NCBI RefSeq assembly: GCF_017591435.1
Contig: NC_059303.1
Coordinates: forward strand, 2,766,360-2,830,359
Length of the DNA stretch: 64,000 bases
Source: Portunus trituberculatus
Taxonomy: Eukaryota; Arthropoda; Malacostraca; Decapoda; Portunidae
Reading direction: 5' to 3'
The notes below the pieces were generated by a model. It was not told the DNA's origin and searched no databases. It saw only the letters and a program-made list of their open reading frames with translations. Positions 29,780-41,050 of this stretch are shown here, piece by piece. Numbering within the stretch: position 1 is the stretch's first letter; every line of letters begins with the position of its first letter. Both the position numbers and the translations under genes were made by a program.

Positions 29780-31818
29780 AGCTGCAAATTATTGCTTTAT
29801 TTAGTGAAACAACATAAAAATTAGAGAAACACTCAATTTCATCGTACGATACAACAATGTTACTCCTGTTACATACAGTACAAGGCATAGATACCAGATG
29901 CAGTGTCGGGGAGGTTGGTCGGGGGTTGGAAGGTGAGCGTAAAGGGGGAGGGGAGAGGCTCACACTGCCGGCAACCTTCGGCCTACTCATTCGGTAATTA
30001 TTCAAGATCTATGGCAATTCAAAGTGTGCCGCGGGTGAGCTGCTGTAATGTTTGTTTGGACCTGACGGAAGGCTGGCGTGGCGGCGAGCGGAACCAGCCA
30101 GCCCTGACCGGCGGGGAGGCGGCGCCCCGCCCCACACCCGACACCTGCCCCACACTCACTACTCCTACACATACGAACTATCAGAGGTATACTATCCAAG
30201 CATGTCGTCGTTGGCACTAGGAAATAAGTCATGCCAGGTGTCCAAGCACTTTACTTACGGCTACGATAATGACTACTGAACCTAAGGTCTAACACTGGAT
30301 TAATGCCCTTAACGATACTCTCGTATGTACAAATCTTACAAAGACCTAGAAAGTATGGTAGGTATGTTCTAGGGCAGCCCGTGGGACCCACTATGGCTCA
30401 GCATGGCAGGTCGACAGACTGAGTTGTGGATATTGCTGGAAACAATTTTGTGCTGAGGGCGATCCGGCCTCCCTCCCGCCGGCCACCTGGCGTCACGCCC
30501 GGCGCTAGTGACTCCGGTGATATGTGAGACGGCACGTGACGGGACGCAGCGTGGGAGTCTCGGAGGGCGCAGGGCAGCAGGCTGCCGCATCGCGCCGCGC
30601 CGCGCTGGGGGTGCTTGCTTGACGGGCTGACATCCACCACTTGACAGGTACCAAAAGAGAATCGGAGAGTCTGACCAGGACTCTCCGCGTGTCCCTCCAC
30701 AAGGGCCTATTACTGACGTACAAGGAGTGCTGCGTTAGCCACCGACACTGTATTACATCTAGTACACCGACACGGCCCTGGCTCACCACAGGCCTACACC
30801 CGAGAACTACTTAATGATTATACAATAAATACATTTTAAATAATATAAAACTTGTGTTTATGTTGTGAAGACTGCGGCGCTGGCGGGGAGACGACTGGCG
30901 CTAGGCGAGGGCGGGGCGCGGCCGCCACATGAGACCGCCGTGAGTCACACCGCCGTCACCCTAGCTGCTCGGCCGCCCCGACGCCGCCCTCCACGTCTTG
31001 CTTGCTTCTCCGCTTGACAAGAACATTTCTTTTTTTTTTATTAAGGACGAATAATGTAATTGTTCCCAGAGCCGCAGGTGACGAGAGTTAGCAGGACGAG
31101 AGGGGGAGTGCCCCGCCACATACCCCGCGGCCCCGCACCACCGGGGGCCTCGGTTCAGCCGTGGGAGCGGTGGTGGTGTCAGCATCCAAATCCCTACCGG
31201 TCACCCAGGAAGCAGCCGAGACTTCTTGGCACCCATGGATCACTCTCGTGACGCTCATATGCTTATCTTATGGATACAATTATGATAAATTTCTCCTACA
31301 TCGCTACAGTGTAACCTATATACATAGTTAAGTATCAAATGCCGGAGAAGAAGTGCTGGATGACTTGTGACGCAGCGAAGCGAGCCACATGTCCCCGAGG
31401 ACTGGCGGGGGTCGGTCCTTGGGGCGGGGCAGTCTTCCTCTGCCGCCGCTGAAGACACGTGGCCGCCAGCGCCTCGGTCCGTGTTGCACACCTTCAGTTC
31501 TGCTCAACGAATGCATCTTTCTTTGTCAGTCTCCGATTAGACGCTTCTCTCTGTAGTACTGACATCAGCTGTTGCGCTTCTGAACACTAACACACTACGT
31601 GGGTCAATCATCGCCAATAACTTATCTTAATGTTCAACAGCTTCAGGAAACAGTACTTGGAACACACTGCTAATGGGAGCTACACTGAAACAGGCAAAAC
31701 TGCTTTCCTGGCGGACACACTTCACTTGGCGTCCCATCGTCATGCTCACTTATGGTCCTGCAGGGAAGGAGCATCCTGTCCTGAACACCAGTCCCATCCT
31801 GGCGTCCTGAGAAATCCC
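29780..31818 (-). other. dac: putative dac 3' UTR with candidate poly(A) signals
   Basis: About 2 kb after the dac stop contains no microsatellite of any size and is GC- and CpG-rich in parts (30440-30620, 30870-31180). On the minus strand AATAAA occurs at 29801-29796, followed by a T/G-rich stretch, and again at 29711-29706, followed by TTGTTGTGGGTG. An earlier AATAAA lies at about 31041-31036 beside an A-run. Any of these could end the mRNA. The block's separation from the repeat-rich flank is why I read it as transcript. Short minus-strand ORFs of 73-100 codons here are best explained by GC content. Confidence 0.5.
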
Positions 31819-31994
31819 TTATCGCCACGCCACGTTGGCCGCGGTGGCAGCGGTGATGGCGGGGTGGTTAGCAATGGCAGGAGAGGCCAGCAGGCGGTCC
31901 ACGGCCTCTCGCTCGTCATTCTGCTTCTGTGCTTTCTTCATTTCGTCATTCTGAATCTCTGCGGCGATCGCCTCCATCTCCTTCCTGATGGTGT
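31819..31994 (-). CDS. dac: dac exon F: last coding exon, C-terminal tail and stop
   Basis: The terminal exon after a ctcctcctgcag acceptor. G|AC completes an Asp, then the frame reads T-I-R-K-E-M-E-A-I-A-A-E-I-Q-N-D-E-M and KKAQKQNDEREAVDRLL, and ends A-A-T-A-A-N-V-A-W-R before TAA (31821-31819). It prolongs the DD2 helix with a charged, Ala-rich segment. I do not recognise it as the vertebrate DACH1 C-terminus, so it may be an arthropod-type tail. Phase, acceptor and helical character support it as the true last exon. The alternative is the read-through end of exon E. Confidence 0.85.
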
Positions 31995-32455
31995 CTGCAG
32001 GAGGAGACGAAAAGGCCGTGAGTCTCATGCGTTTTGTTTCCAGGGATGATCGAGGTGACGCAGGAAGGGGAATTGGGCAAGGGAGCAATCACTAATGGAT
32101 AAACCACGAGGAAAGGAAACATCTGTGTCTAAATACTGTGACAGTTGTCGCGGCCTTGTCGTGGCAGGGGTGTGGAGCGGGGAAAACAAAAAAAAGGCAC
32201 TTTGGAAATGGTCTTGTGGCTATGAGTTACCTGTTCCCCTCCGCCGCCGTCAACCCTTGACATGACACCAAGTGGACGTGTCTGGCGGTGATGGCAATCA
32301 GACTTGGTTATAGGGCGGCGCAGGGGAAACCAGGGACAGCCCCACATCCCTGCCTTGTGGCGCCATGAAGCACATTTGGTGAAGTATGTCCTCAGTTTTC
32401 AGTTTTTCGTACGGCTGACTATCAGGCATGAACGGAGTGTCTGGATGACGCTCAC

Positions 32456-32680
32456 CGTTAATGTCACCAAGGGCGTCGGGGGAGTTGGAGCGGATGTGGT
32501 CCTCGTAGCGGCTCCTTCGCTTCACCTCCACGTCCAGCCGCTCCTGAAGGCGCCGCCGCAGCTTCTTCAGTTTGGCGCACCGCTTCTGCATCAGTATTCT
32601 GTTTTTCTGTTCCTCCTGCAGCTGCTTCTCCAGAGTCTCCCGCAGCTCACGCTCCCGTAGCACCTCCATCTTCAGTTCGG
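32456..32680 (-). CDS. dac: dac exon E: Dachbox-C coiled coil
   Basis: An internal exon after a cctgttgcag acceptor. It encodes E-L-K-M-E-V-L-R-E-R-E-L-R-E-T-L-E-K-Q-L, then EEQKNRILMQKRC, then a Lys/Arg-rich helix (KLKKLRRRLQERLDVEVKRR). The sequence has heptad character and is the best-conserved part of animal Dachshund C-termini. After RRSRYEDHIRSNSPDALGD it leaves at donor AACG|GTGAGC (phase 1) into exon F. If this donor is skipped, the frame stays open for about 51 more codons to a stop at 32300-32298 (HPDTPFMPDSQPYEKL and on), so intron retention could give an alternative C-terminus. Confidence 0.95.
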
Positions 32681-32803
32681 CTGCAACAGGAAACACAAAC
32701 AATGATGTCAGGCAAATAAGTACTAGAGTATAATCATAGCAAAGAATTGACAAAAGATAATCATGATCTTATTTTTACCTCTCTTTCACCACACGCCACT
32801 CAC

Positions 32804-33019
32804 CTTTCTCGCACTGCGTCTGCCTCTCATGGTGCCGGGCGTTCTCCTCGGCCACCCGCAGGAGGCCGAGGATGTTCCTGAGTAGTACCTCCGTAGAGGA
32901 CAGCGGGGCGTTGCCTCCCAGACCTGCTAGGGACCCTGGAGGCGCGGGAGTTATGTTGAGTTGCGTCTGGCCAAGGTTACCGGAATTTCTCGTCCACGAG
33001 TCAACAACATCCATGGCGG
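32804..33019 (-). CDS. dac: dac exon D: start of Dachbox-C (DD2)
   Basis: An internal exon after a cttctgcag acceptor. The first about 40 residues (MDVVDSWTRNSGNLG, TPAPPGSLAGLGG) are linker. From about 32903 it reads L-S-S-T-E-V-L-L-R-N-I-L-G-L-L-R-V-A-E-E-N-A-R, the conserved N-terminal helix of Dachbox-C. It ends Q-T-Q-C-E-K with donor GTGAGT (phase 1). The splice to exon E makes C-E-K-A-E-L-K-M, matching the DACH pattern E-K-x-E-L-K-M at the same place. Dachbox-C mediates contact with Eya and probable coiled-coil assembly in the nucleus. Confidence 0.95.
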
Positions 33020-33129
33020 CTGCAGAAGCAAACAGTACTGTTTATTATATCACACATCATTTCATCTGTCATGTTATTAGGTGTATTGTTTCCAGTGATC
33101 GAGCAGGTGAAAACAAAACCAACGCCCAC

Positions 33130-33449
33130 CTTCATCCTTCTCCTCATCTTCGTCCATGTCTGAGAATCGGTCGTCGTCGCCCTGCGTGTGACGTCTATCC
33201 TCGTCGTGCAAGTCGCGGCCGGAGTCGTGGCTGACCAGATCGTGTTCCCGCTCCTCCTCGCGCTCCTCCTGAGTCCCCTCAGAGGCAGCGCCCTTGGATA
33301 GATTAAGGACGGGGGAGGTGGGCGGGTGGATGTCCTCGTGGGTGGAGGTGGGTAGCATGGGGTGGGGACCGGCCATGCTGGTGGGGGTCAGGCCCCGCCG
33401 CTGGTCGAGGGCTGTCTGTCGTTCACGCTCAACCCGCTCCTCATGCATC
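33130..33449 (-). CDS. dac: dac exon C: charged linker with VLNLSK motif and acidic tail
   Basis: An internal exon after a gccgcag acceptor. It begins M-H-E-E-R-V-E-R-E-R, then TALDQRRGLTPTSMAGPHP, then P-P-T-S-P-V-L-N-L-S-K (VLNLSK at 33310-33293). It then becomes strongly acidic (EEREEEREHDL, DDDRFSDMDEDEEKDE) and ends at donor GAAG|GTGGGC, phase 1. The V-L-N-L-S core resembles the PxDLS-type docking site for the corepressor CtBP. That reading is inference, though it suits a transcriptional cofactor. The joint to exon D gives E-K-D-E-A-A-M-D-V in frame. The opening ATG is not taken as an initiator, because it directly follows an acceptor and the protein clearly continues upstream. Confidence 0.85.
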
Positions 33450-33450
33450 C

Positions 33451-33949
33451 TGCGGCGACAACAATACAGCTGACGTTAGCAGGAGTGAGGACACTAACCT
33501 TGTACGCTCCAAAAATAGAGGTTTGGGTTTTGAACGCATAAATCTTGAGGTCAGTGAAACTTCCCGAGAATTCTGATCCTCATGGTTTGTGAAAATTCAG
33601 CCTAAGTGAATGATTTTACGCTTTTACATAAAGGGATTTTTTTTTGTTAGTATAAACTTATATAAAATATGAACAATATAAGTCTTCTGATCAACAAACA
33701 TGAAAGATCATTACGATAAACTCTATCAAGTAATTTTGACAGTGACTTTCCTTACAGGATGTGTCTGGCATTAAACAATGGCCTCAGTACATTATTAATT
33801 AGCCTCTATTCTTATTATTTCAAAGGAATTTATTTATATCTGATAATTATAGCACGTTATTTCTGCAACCTTAAGTGACCAATAACATATTGGTGTGCCA
33901 GTGATTTCACTGCTTGTGCAGGAAGGGCGAGAGAAAGGATTGCGTGAAC
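33451..33949 (-). other. dac: dac intron between exons B and C
   Basis: An AT-rich spacer of about 500 bp with no repeat and no clear ORF. It would be the place for a missed micro-exon if the strong phase-1 donor of exon B (GTAGGT at 33953-33948) is the one used. Confidence 0.7.
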
Positions 33950-34211
33950 CTACTTAGCCAAGGTCTCGGGGTGATGTGTGGGTGCTTGAGGGGGGAGGCT
34001 TCGTTGGGGGAGATGGGGTGCGGGCCGACGTGATGTCCTCCGGGAAGGCCACCGGGTAGACCGCCAGGGAGGCCGCCGGGCAGACCACCAGGCAGCAGCG
34101 GAGGGTAACCCAGGCCGGCCATGTGGTGAGCCATATATTGCAGGGGATTGAAATGTGGCGGCGCGTGGTAGCCGTTGGCCAGCAGCGGTGACTTGTCCTG
34201 ACGCAGGTCAC
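33950..34211 (-). CDS. dac: dac exon B: Pro/Gly linker with five LPGG repeats
   Basis: An internal exon after a ctacag acceptor. It reads D-L-R-Q-D-K-S-P-L-L-A-N-G-Y, then a His/Met-rich stretch (QYMAHHMAGLGYPP), five LPGG units at 34095-34036, and HHVGPHPISPNEASPLKHP. It belongs to the disordered linker between Dachbox-N and Dachbox-C. The 5' junction is in frame with exon A. The 3' end is uncertain. The strongest donor, AA|GTAGGT, ends the exon at 33954 but leaves phase 1, which would shift exon C out of frame. Two weaker donors give the needed phase 2: AG|GTTCAC (end 33950, used here) and CA|GTGAAA (end 33911, adding about 13 residues). A small unseen exon between B and C could also reconcile the strong donor. 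Confidence 0.78.
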
Positions 34212-34499
34212 CTGTAGAAGAGAAACAGCGTCACTTTACCATGTGTCAAGGTTCACCTGATCCGGGTAACAACCTGTCGCCACAACATGGGGCACAACAG
34301 GAACCGCTGCGACACACACTGGCAGTGTCTGTATCCTAAATTGTAGCTTAACTTTAGCTCAAGCTACATCTCATCACAATTTGCTTTTTGGGGCAAGGAC
34401 AACCTGTGGGACCTGATTAGCAAATAGATTTCAGGAAAAGTGAAAAATATATAGCGCAAATTGCAGTGTTTATTAAAAGCAACACCCAGGAAAGGCCAT

Positions 34500-35510
34500 C
34501 CATCAGGACACCACCACAGCATGTCAAAACATTTCATTCCACTGTCAGTGGATTTGATTTACTCTGGAGACAGACTGTCGCCGCTCCTGCAGCCAGGCAG
34601 CGAGGCAACGAGGCAATGGTGGAGGGAGCCGGCCGGGCTGTTAGGTGCTGGAGGTGGTCGGAGGTAGGAAAGGAAGCAGTCACTACACTGCCACTGTGCC
34701 CCAGCCCGCAGGAACACACCACACAGCCCTTCAAAACAGCAGTCCTTTACATGGTGGTGTGTCGGTGCCCTGGGCTTCGTGGTGTCACCCGCGGGACTGA
34801 CGTGAGCACAGGGCGTGTCTGGGTGACGCCTGGAACACAACCCAACACCCTAAACACCATGAGTCATTGGTAACACTGATCTCCTGCGCCAGATTGCGCC
34901 CGATAAAAACAACCAACACTGCCGAAGCATGTTGCTGTCACACCTCAGGACTCGCCGCCCCCAGCTGCCAACACGCCAGTTTTCTACGCCATTCATGACT
35001 CGCCCTCGTTAGTCGCTAGCCTTCTGGTGGCGGAAGGAGGTGGCGAGGCAGCATTCCAGACTACTCTGTTTACATAATTCTTAAAAATTTCCCACGAAAC
35101 CTTAAGGAAGTGAGCGACTTTATATGAGAGAAAATGGTGTGCTAGCAACACGTGAGTCAAGGCGGCCATGTTGAGACTTCAAGGTCAAAGGAAGAATCAA
35201 ATCAGCGACTATATTTCGCGTCCGAAGAAGGCAAAAACGAAGAATATTCATGACATCCTACAATACACCTTCCCTGAGAGTATCTATCGCCCTGGGAGGA
35301 GGAGGTGACCGGTGAGGAGTACTTAGCAAGCAAGGGGCGGGGAGGAGACAAAGGATGTGGAGTGAGGCAGGGCAGGAGCGGGTGAGGGCGGCGGAGGCTG
35401 GGAGGCGATTCGTACAGAGTGAGTAATGGTTATAATGCAGCACCGCCCGACAGACGTTCCCCGACCCGCAGTGGTGTACTGAACCCTGCTCCCTCCCTCC
35501 CTGCCCGCTT
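34500..35510. other. unique, GC-moderate intron segment near exon B
   Basis: No repeat and no recognised gene. It is the last microsatellite-free part of the dac exon cluster before the repeat-rich intron begins at 35511. Confidence 0.6.
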
Positions 35511-35543
35511 CTCCTCCTCTTCCTCCTCCTCCTCCTCCTCCTT
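35511..35543. repeat. (CTC)n microsatellite
   Basis: CTC run with one CTT interruption. Confidence 0.95.
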
Positions 35544-35932
35544 CTCATCCTCTAGTGCGGTTCTCAACTTTTATATCTTTCATCTTTTAACATTTATATC
35601 GTTCATAAATTACTGAAAACTCTTCGACACAATTGTAACTCAGAACGTTTATAGACATTCACATTTTCTTGCAGTTGTATTTTTCCTCCTCCTCCAAATT
35701 TCCTGTTCTTGTGTAGTCTAGTCTCGTCCCGCGGGTTCATCCTCACCAATCAAACAATTCTCTTTTATCTACAAATGACACGTAAATACTTCGCAAAAAC
35801 TCCCTCAGCCATTTCTTTTTACCAACGTGATGAATCCCTGATGTATATATTCAACTAAATGCATCGCTTACTTTACCCACTGAAGCACTATTGGAAAATG
35901 CATTGTTTACTAGTACTTTCATCATCACGCCG

Positions 35933-35999
35933 CCGCCACTACCACCACCACCACCACCACCACCACCGCCACTACCATCACCACCACCACCATCACTAC
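35933..35999. repeat. (CAC)n microsatellite
   Basis: ACC/CAC units with CGC, TAC and ATC variants. Confidence 0.95.
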
Positions 36000-36082
36000 A
36001 CAACTGAGCCTCATTTTTCCCTTCAATCTATCAATTACGCTGATATGTGTTAAAAGGTACGTACATCACAGGTAAATACAGC

Positions 36083-36086
<4 letters not shown>

Positions 36087-36144
<58 letters not shown>
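36087..36144. repeat. (GA)n microsatellite
   Basis: Perfect run. Confidence 0.97.
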
Positions 36145-36145
<1 letters not shown>

Positions 36146-36271
36146 ATTCCATAAACTACGTAAGGAAATGCCATGGTATTTTATCTCATTATCTTTATTT
36201 TTTCTTTTCTTTTTCTTTTTGAATGTGGTTGAGAATGAAAAAGTGTCGCTGTGGTTTCCGTTTCTCTCGAC

Positions 36272-36274
<3 letters not shown>

Positions 36275-36318
<44 letters not shown>

Positions 36319-36374
36319 TTATTATTTTTCTTTATCTATTGTTCTATGTAATTATGTTTATAGTAAGTTTGTTT

Positions 36375-36431
<57 letters not shown>
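36275..36431. repeat. two (CT)n tracts
   Basis: CT runs 36275-36317 and 36380-36431 with an AT-rich spacer of about 60 bp, a layout like that at 18.1 kb. Confidence 0.96.
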
Positions 36432-36434
<3 letters not shown>

Positions 36435-37080
36435 GGCGTGGCTGCGTCCTCTCCTTTCCCTTCAAGTAAGCCATTAGCTCGAGTTGTAGTAATTAAGGCG
36501 AAGTGATTATCTTTAAACGTTTTTTCGTGATCCAGATGACGGCGGTGGCATCGAAGCCCTTCCCGGAGTCCTTCGTCACCATACAGGATCCTACGCCACT
36601 CCTATATCCTCCTCCTCCTCGTCCTTTCTCTCTCCCTCTCTTCTTCTCACCTTCTCTCTCTCTCTCTGTTTCTCTGCTTCATCCTTGTACCTTTCCTCGC
36701 CTCTTATCTAAGTTTTCTCCTTTTCTTTTCTTCTATAGTTTCTTATCTAACTTCCCTCCTTTTCTACTCTTCTTCATTTCCTTTTTATCTAACTTATCTC
36801 TTCTCCGCTTCCGTTATTTTCCTTCGTATCTAATTTTCTCCTTCTTTACTCTCTTCATTCTGTTGATTCTTATTTGACTTTTCTTCTTCTCCACTTCCCT
36901 TTTCTTACTTCTTATCTAATTCACCTTCTTCTCTGGTTTTTCTCCTTCCTTTCCTTCATATCTGATCTTCATCCTCCTCTCTCTCTCAATTTCTTCTACC
37001 TTGTCTCTCTTCTCTTAATCTGTTTCTTCTCTATCATCAGTAGTCTGTTTGTGTCTTCTTCTGTCTCGTTCTAAGGAAAC

Positions 37081-37126
37081 GGAGGAGGAGGAGGAGGAGG
37101 AGGAGGAGGAGGAGGAGGAGGAGGAG
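37081..37126. repeat. (GGA)n microsatellite
   Basis: Perfect run. Confidence 0.97.
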
Positions 37127-37690
37127 TGGATGCCCCCAAAAAATGATGTGGAGGGTGAAGATGATGGTACAAATGGAGGCTGTTGCTCATCTTCCTTCTC
37201 TCTTCTCCCTCTCCATCTCCTCTCATTCTCTTCTCTCGTGTTATTTTACTCATCCGCTCTTGTGTTTCCATTTTCATCACTTTTTCCTTTTATTTCCTTT
37301 CTTTCCTATTTTCTATTTTTCTTTATTTTCATGAGTATCAATTTTCTTTTTATTTTCTCTTCTCCATGTTCTATATTGTCTTCTCTAGCCTCACTTCCTT
37401 TCCTCTCGATTCTGTCTTCTGTTCTCATTTATCTCCTTCATTCTCTTCTCTTTCTCTCTTCTCCATCCTCTTCATTCCTGTCCTTCCTTCTTTATTTTTT
37501 TCTCCATCCTCTCCTCTCCTCTCCTCTTCCTTGCTCTCCCCTTGCCCTCTCCCGTCTGATAAATGAACCATTTAGATGATTAAACAAATATTTAGAGATC
37601 GGTATTTCCAGTCCACACTGATTAATCGTGCTCTTCCTTTTTTTTTTTTTCTCTCTCTCTCCCTTCCTCTCCCAACCTCTCTCCTTCTCT

Positions 37691-38012
<322 letters not shown>

Positions 38013-38219
38013 TTGTTTATATTTAGTTATACATACATTTTTTTATGAGATTACATCTTGATTCATTCATTCATCTATCTACATATCATTCCATGCGCTA
38101 ATCTATCTACATCCATTCTCTTATCCACTCATCAACTAACGTAAACACTGAATATACACAAGCTACAAAAATACAGACTTACGCTCACAAGAAAACATCA
38201 TAATGGAGATGGATGGGCA

Positions 38220-38221
<2 letters not shown>

Positions 38222-38283
<62 letters not shown>
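38222..38283. repeat. (CA)n microsatellite
   Basis: Perfect run about 210 bp after the (GT)n. The opposite orientations make a long-range inverted pair. Confidence 0.97.
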
Positions 38284-38284
<1 letters not shown>

Positions 38285-39220
38285 CAAACTGGGAGGACTT
38301 AGCTAGATAAACCACGCAGCCAGGACCTGATTAAGCCGTGCGGGTATAAGGCACATGATTTAAGGCACAAATCTGCGAAAACACCGCTTGATGAACAGCC
38401 ACAGATACACGCGGCAGTAAATTATGCTCTACACGCTAGAAAAACAATAAAAGCACAAGATACGATTCGGATTAGTAAACGGAGAAGAACTGGGAAAATA
38501 AACACTCAGCACGTTGGAAGATGGTGATAAGATATGACTAAGGACGTGAATTATGTACTGGGAGAAACAGTAAATGTATCAGTGCTGGAGATAAGTGTGT
38601 TGAAAGAGAAGGAGAAAGAGGAGGAAGAGAAAGAGGAGGAGCAAGTCGTCATGCATGAAGGCACTGAAGAGCTTTGTACTTTGGCACTGCTCTAAGTGGT
38701 TGATTGGCACCTTCACAGACCAAGCGTGGTGCCTCGGAAAGTTTGCTCCTGTCTGGGTTTATTTTCATGCCAAACGGAAGGCTCAAGATAATCATCATTC
38801 GTACTAAGAACAGAGAATGAAGTGTATTTGAAAACAAGACGGTAATCACTAAAACAACACGAGTCTCGCCATTCAAACACAAAACAAGGCCAAGTTAATT
38901 ATCATTCCGTAAACAAATGACCTAAAAGCATTGAAACAGGAATTCCCAAGCACCGAAACACTTGTAATACGAGCGACTCACACGGAGCAGGTAAGGGAAA
39001 TTAGAAAGACAGGTAGATAAATCGCCAGGGACAAGAAGCGACCGTAAATAAGAAAGAAAATGGAGTAGATAAATAAATGACCTAATACGAGGCGCTAAGA
39101 TTAGAAACGGATCTTAAGCCCAAACGTCCCGCGAGACAAGACCCGACCAATCTTCATACATCATAAATTATCCCACTTCCCTGTTTATTACACTGCCTGA
39201 CGCACCTCTAGTCGGCAGCT

Positions 39221-39254
39221 CTCCTCCTCCTCCTCCTCCTCCTCCTCCTCCTCC
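39221..39254. repeat. (CTC)n microsatellite
   Basis: Perfect run. Confidence 0.96.
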
Positions 39255-40519
39255 CCGTCGTGCCATTACCAACTCCCCGCCGTGCCCCCGACTGTGCGGG
39301 CGGCCGGTCAAGAACAAATAGTGCGGCGCCCCTGGCATTGTGAAAAATGACAAGGGCGCGACCAGACAAGCTCCATTTCTCCATAATCACTGGTAATTAC
39401 AGTCGTTATTTTTTACGTGGCGGGCAGCGTCAAGGCGGAGAGGTTCGCGGGCTGTGCGTCGGCAGGGTGTTTGTGCTGAGTTAACGACTTCACTGTTTTT
39501 TTTCCTTGCCTTGTGGTTTGTTACTGCTGCTGCATGAAGCGAAGGAGGAGGAGGAGGAGGAAGGAGAAAGGGTACGAAGAGGAGGGTAAGACATGGAAGC
39601 TCTATTAGATAATCTCACCCTTTTTTCTGTCTCTTTCTTCCTCTCTGATAAATTTCCTCCCTTTGCTCAATATGATTAGTGGTAGTATTGTTTTCATGGG
39701 GGTGACACAAGTGGCCTCCATGGAAATTAAGAACTGAGAGGGGAGGATGAGGGGCCGGGTAGAGGAGTGCAGGTGAGGGGAAACGAGCAGGTAAGACTAT
39801 ACAGGGAGCAGGTGAAGAGGGAGAGGGGAGGATGAGGGTAGAGGTGTGAGGGAGAAAGGGGAAGGTAAGGGAGGATAAACAGAGAGCCTTCTGTTTTATG
39901 GGTGTAAATTGAGTGATGTTTTCTTTTCGGTGGAAATGAAAAAAAAAAAATAGAAAATGATAACAATTGTAAAACGTGATAAGAATAAAAATGATAGCAT
40001 AAGGGAAACAAATAAAGAAAATACCATGAAGCCAAACGAGAAAGGTAAAAAGAAAAAAAAATAGAAAAGAACAATCATAAAAACAAGACTAGAAATAAGA
40101 CAGAAAAAAATCTATAACACTAAATTCCCCACAAACAAAACAAATCATAGGACCAAAGCGCAACATGGAGGTCACAAGGCGCCTAACTGCAGCAAGCAAG
40201 CCTGACCACACACGGCAGCGCTTCACGTGTTCACCTGAGAGGATATTAATGGCAATCACGATACAGGTGAGGACTGGGCTACTATTTGCACAGGTGCGCC
40301 CCAATTACCTGTGATGGAGTTTGAGCATCACACCGTTTAGATCAATCAGGCATACATCGCTCATTGCTTTATTACAGTTCGCAAAACCTGCAACATTATT
40401 TTCTACACTCCCAGGTAATCGCTGTCTTTTGTTTATATTCCCATTCATCAGCGAGTTGCGTGTTTTTATATCACTCTCTCACTCACTCAATCTACGCATC
40501 GCTCCCTCATATGAAACCC

Positions 40520-40523
<4 letters not shown>

Positions 40524-40570
<47 letters not shown>

Positions 40571-40589
40571 TGTGTGTGTTGTGTGCGTG

Positions 40590-40652
<63 letters not shown>
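40524..40652. repeat. (GA)n-(GT)n compound at the 3' end of SINE copy 3
   Basis: GA run 40524-40568 then GT run 40568-40652, interrupted by TGTTGTGTGCG. On the minus strand it forms the (CA)n tail of the SINE. Confidence 0.97.

Positions 40653-41050
<398 letters not shown>

Noticed and set aside
32304..32660. Plus-strand ORF across dac exon E
   Set aside because: It is the antisense shadow of the coiled-coil exon, whose homology and splice sites are all on the minus strand.
33012..33014. Internal ATG of dac exon D as a start codon
   Set aside because: It lies 5 bp after a good acceptor, and the upstream exon joins in phase (E-A-A-M-D).
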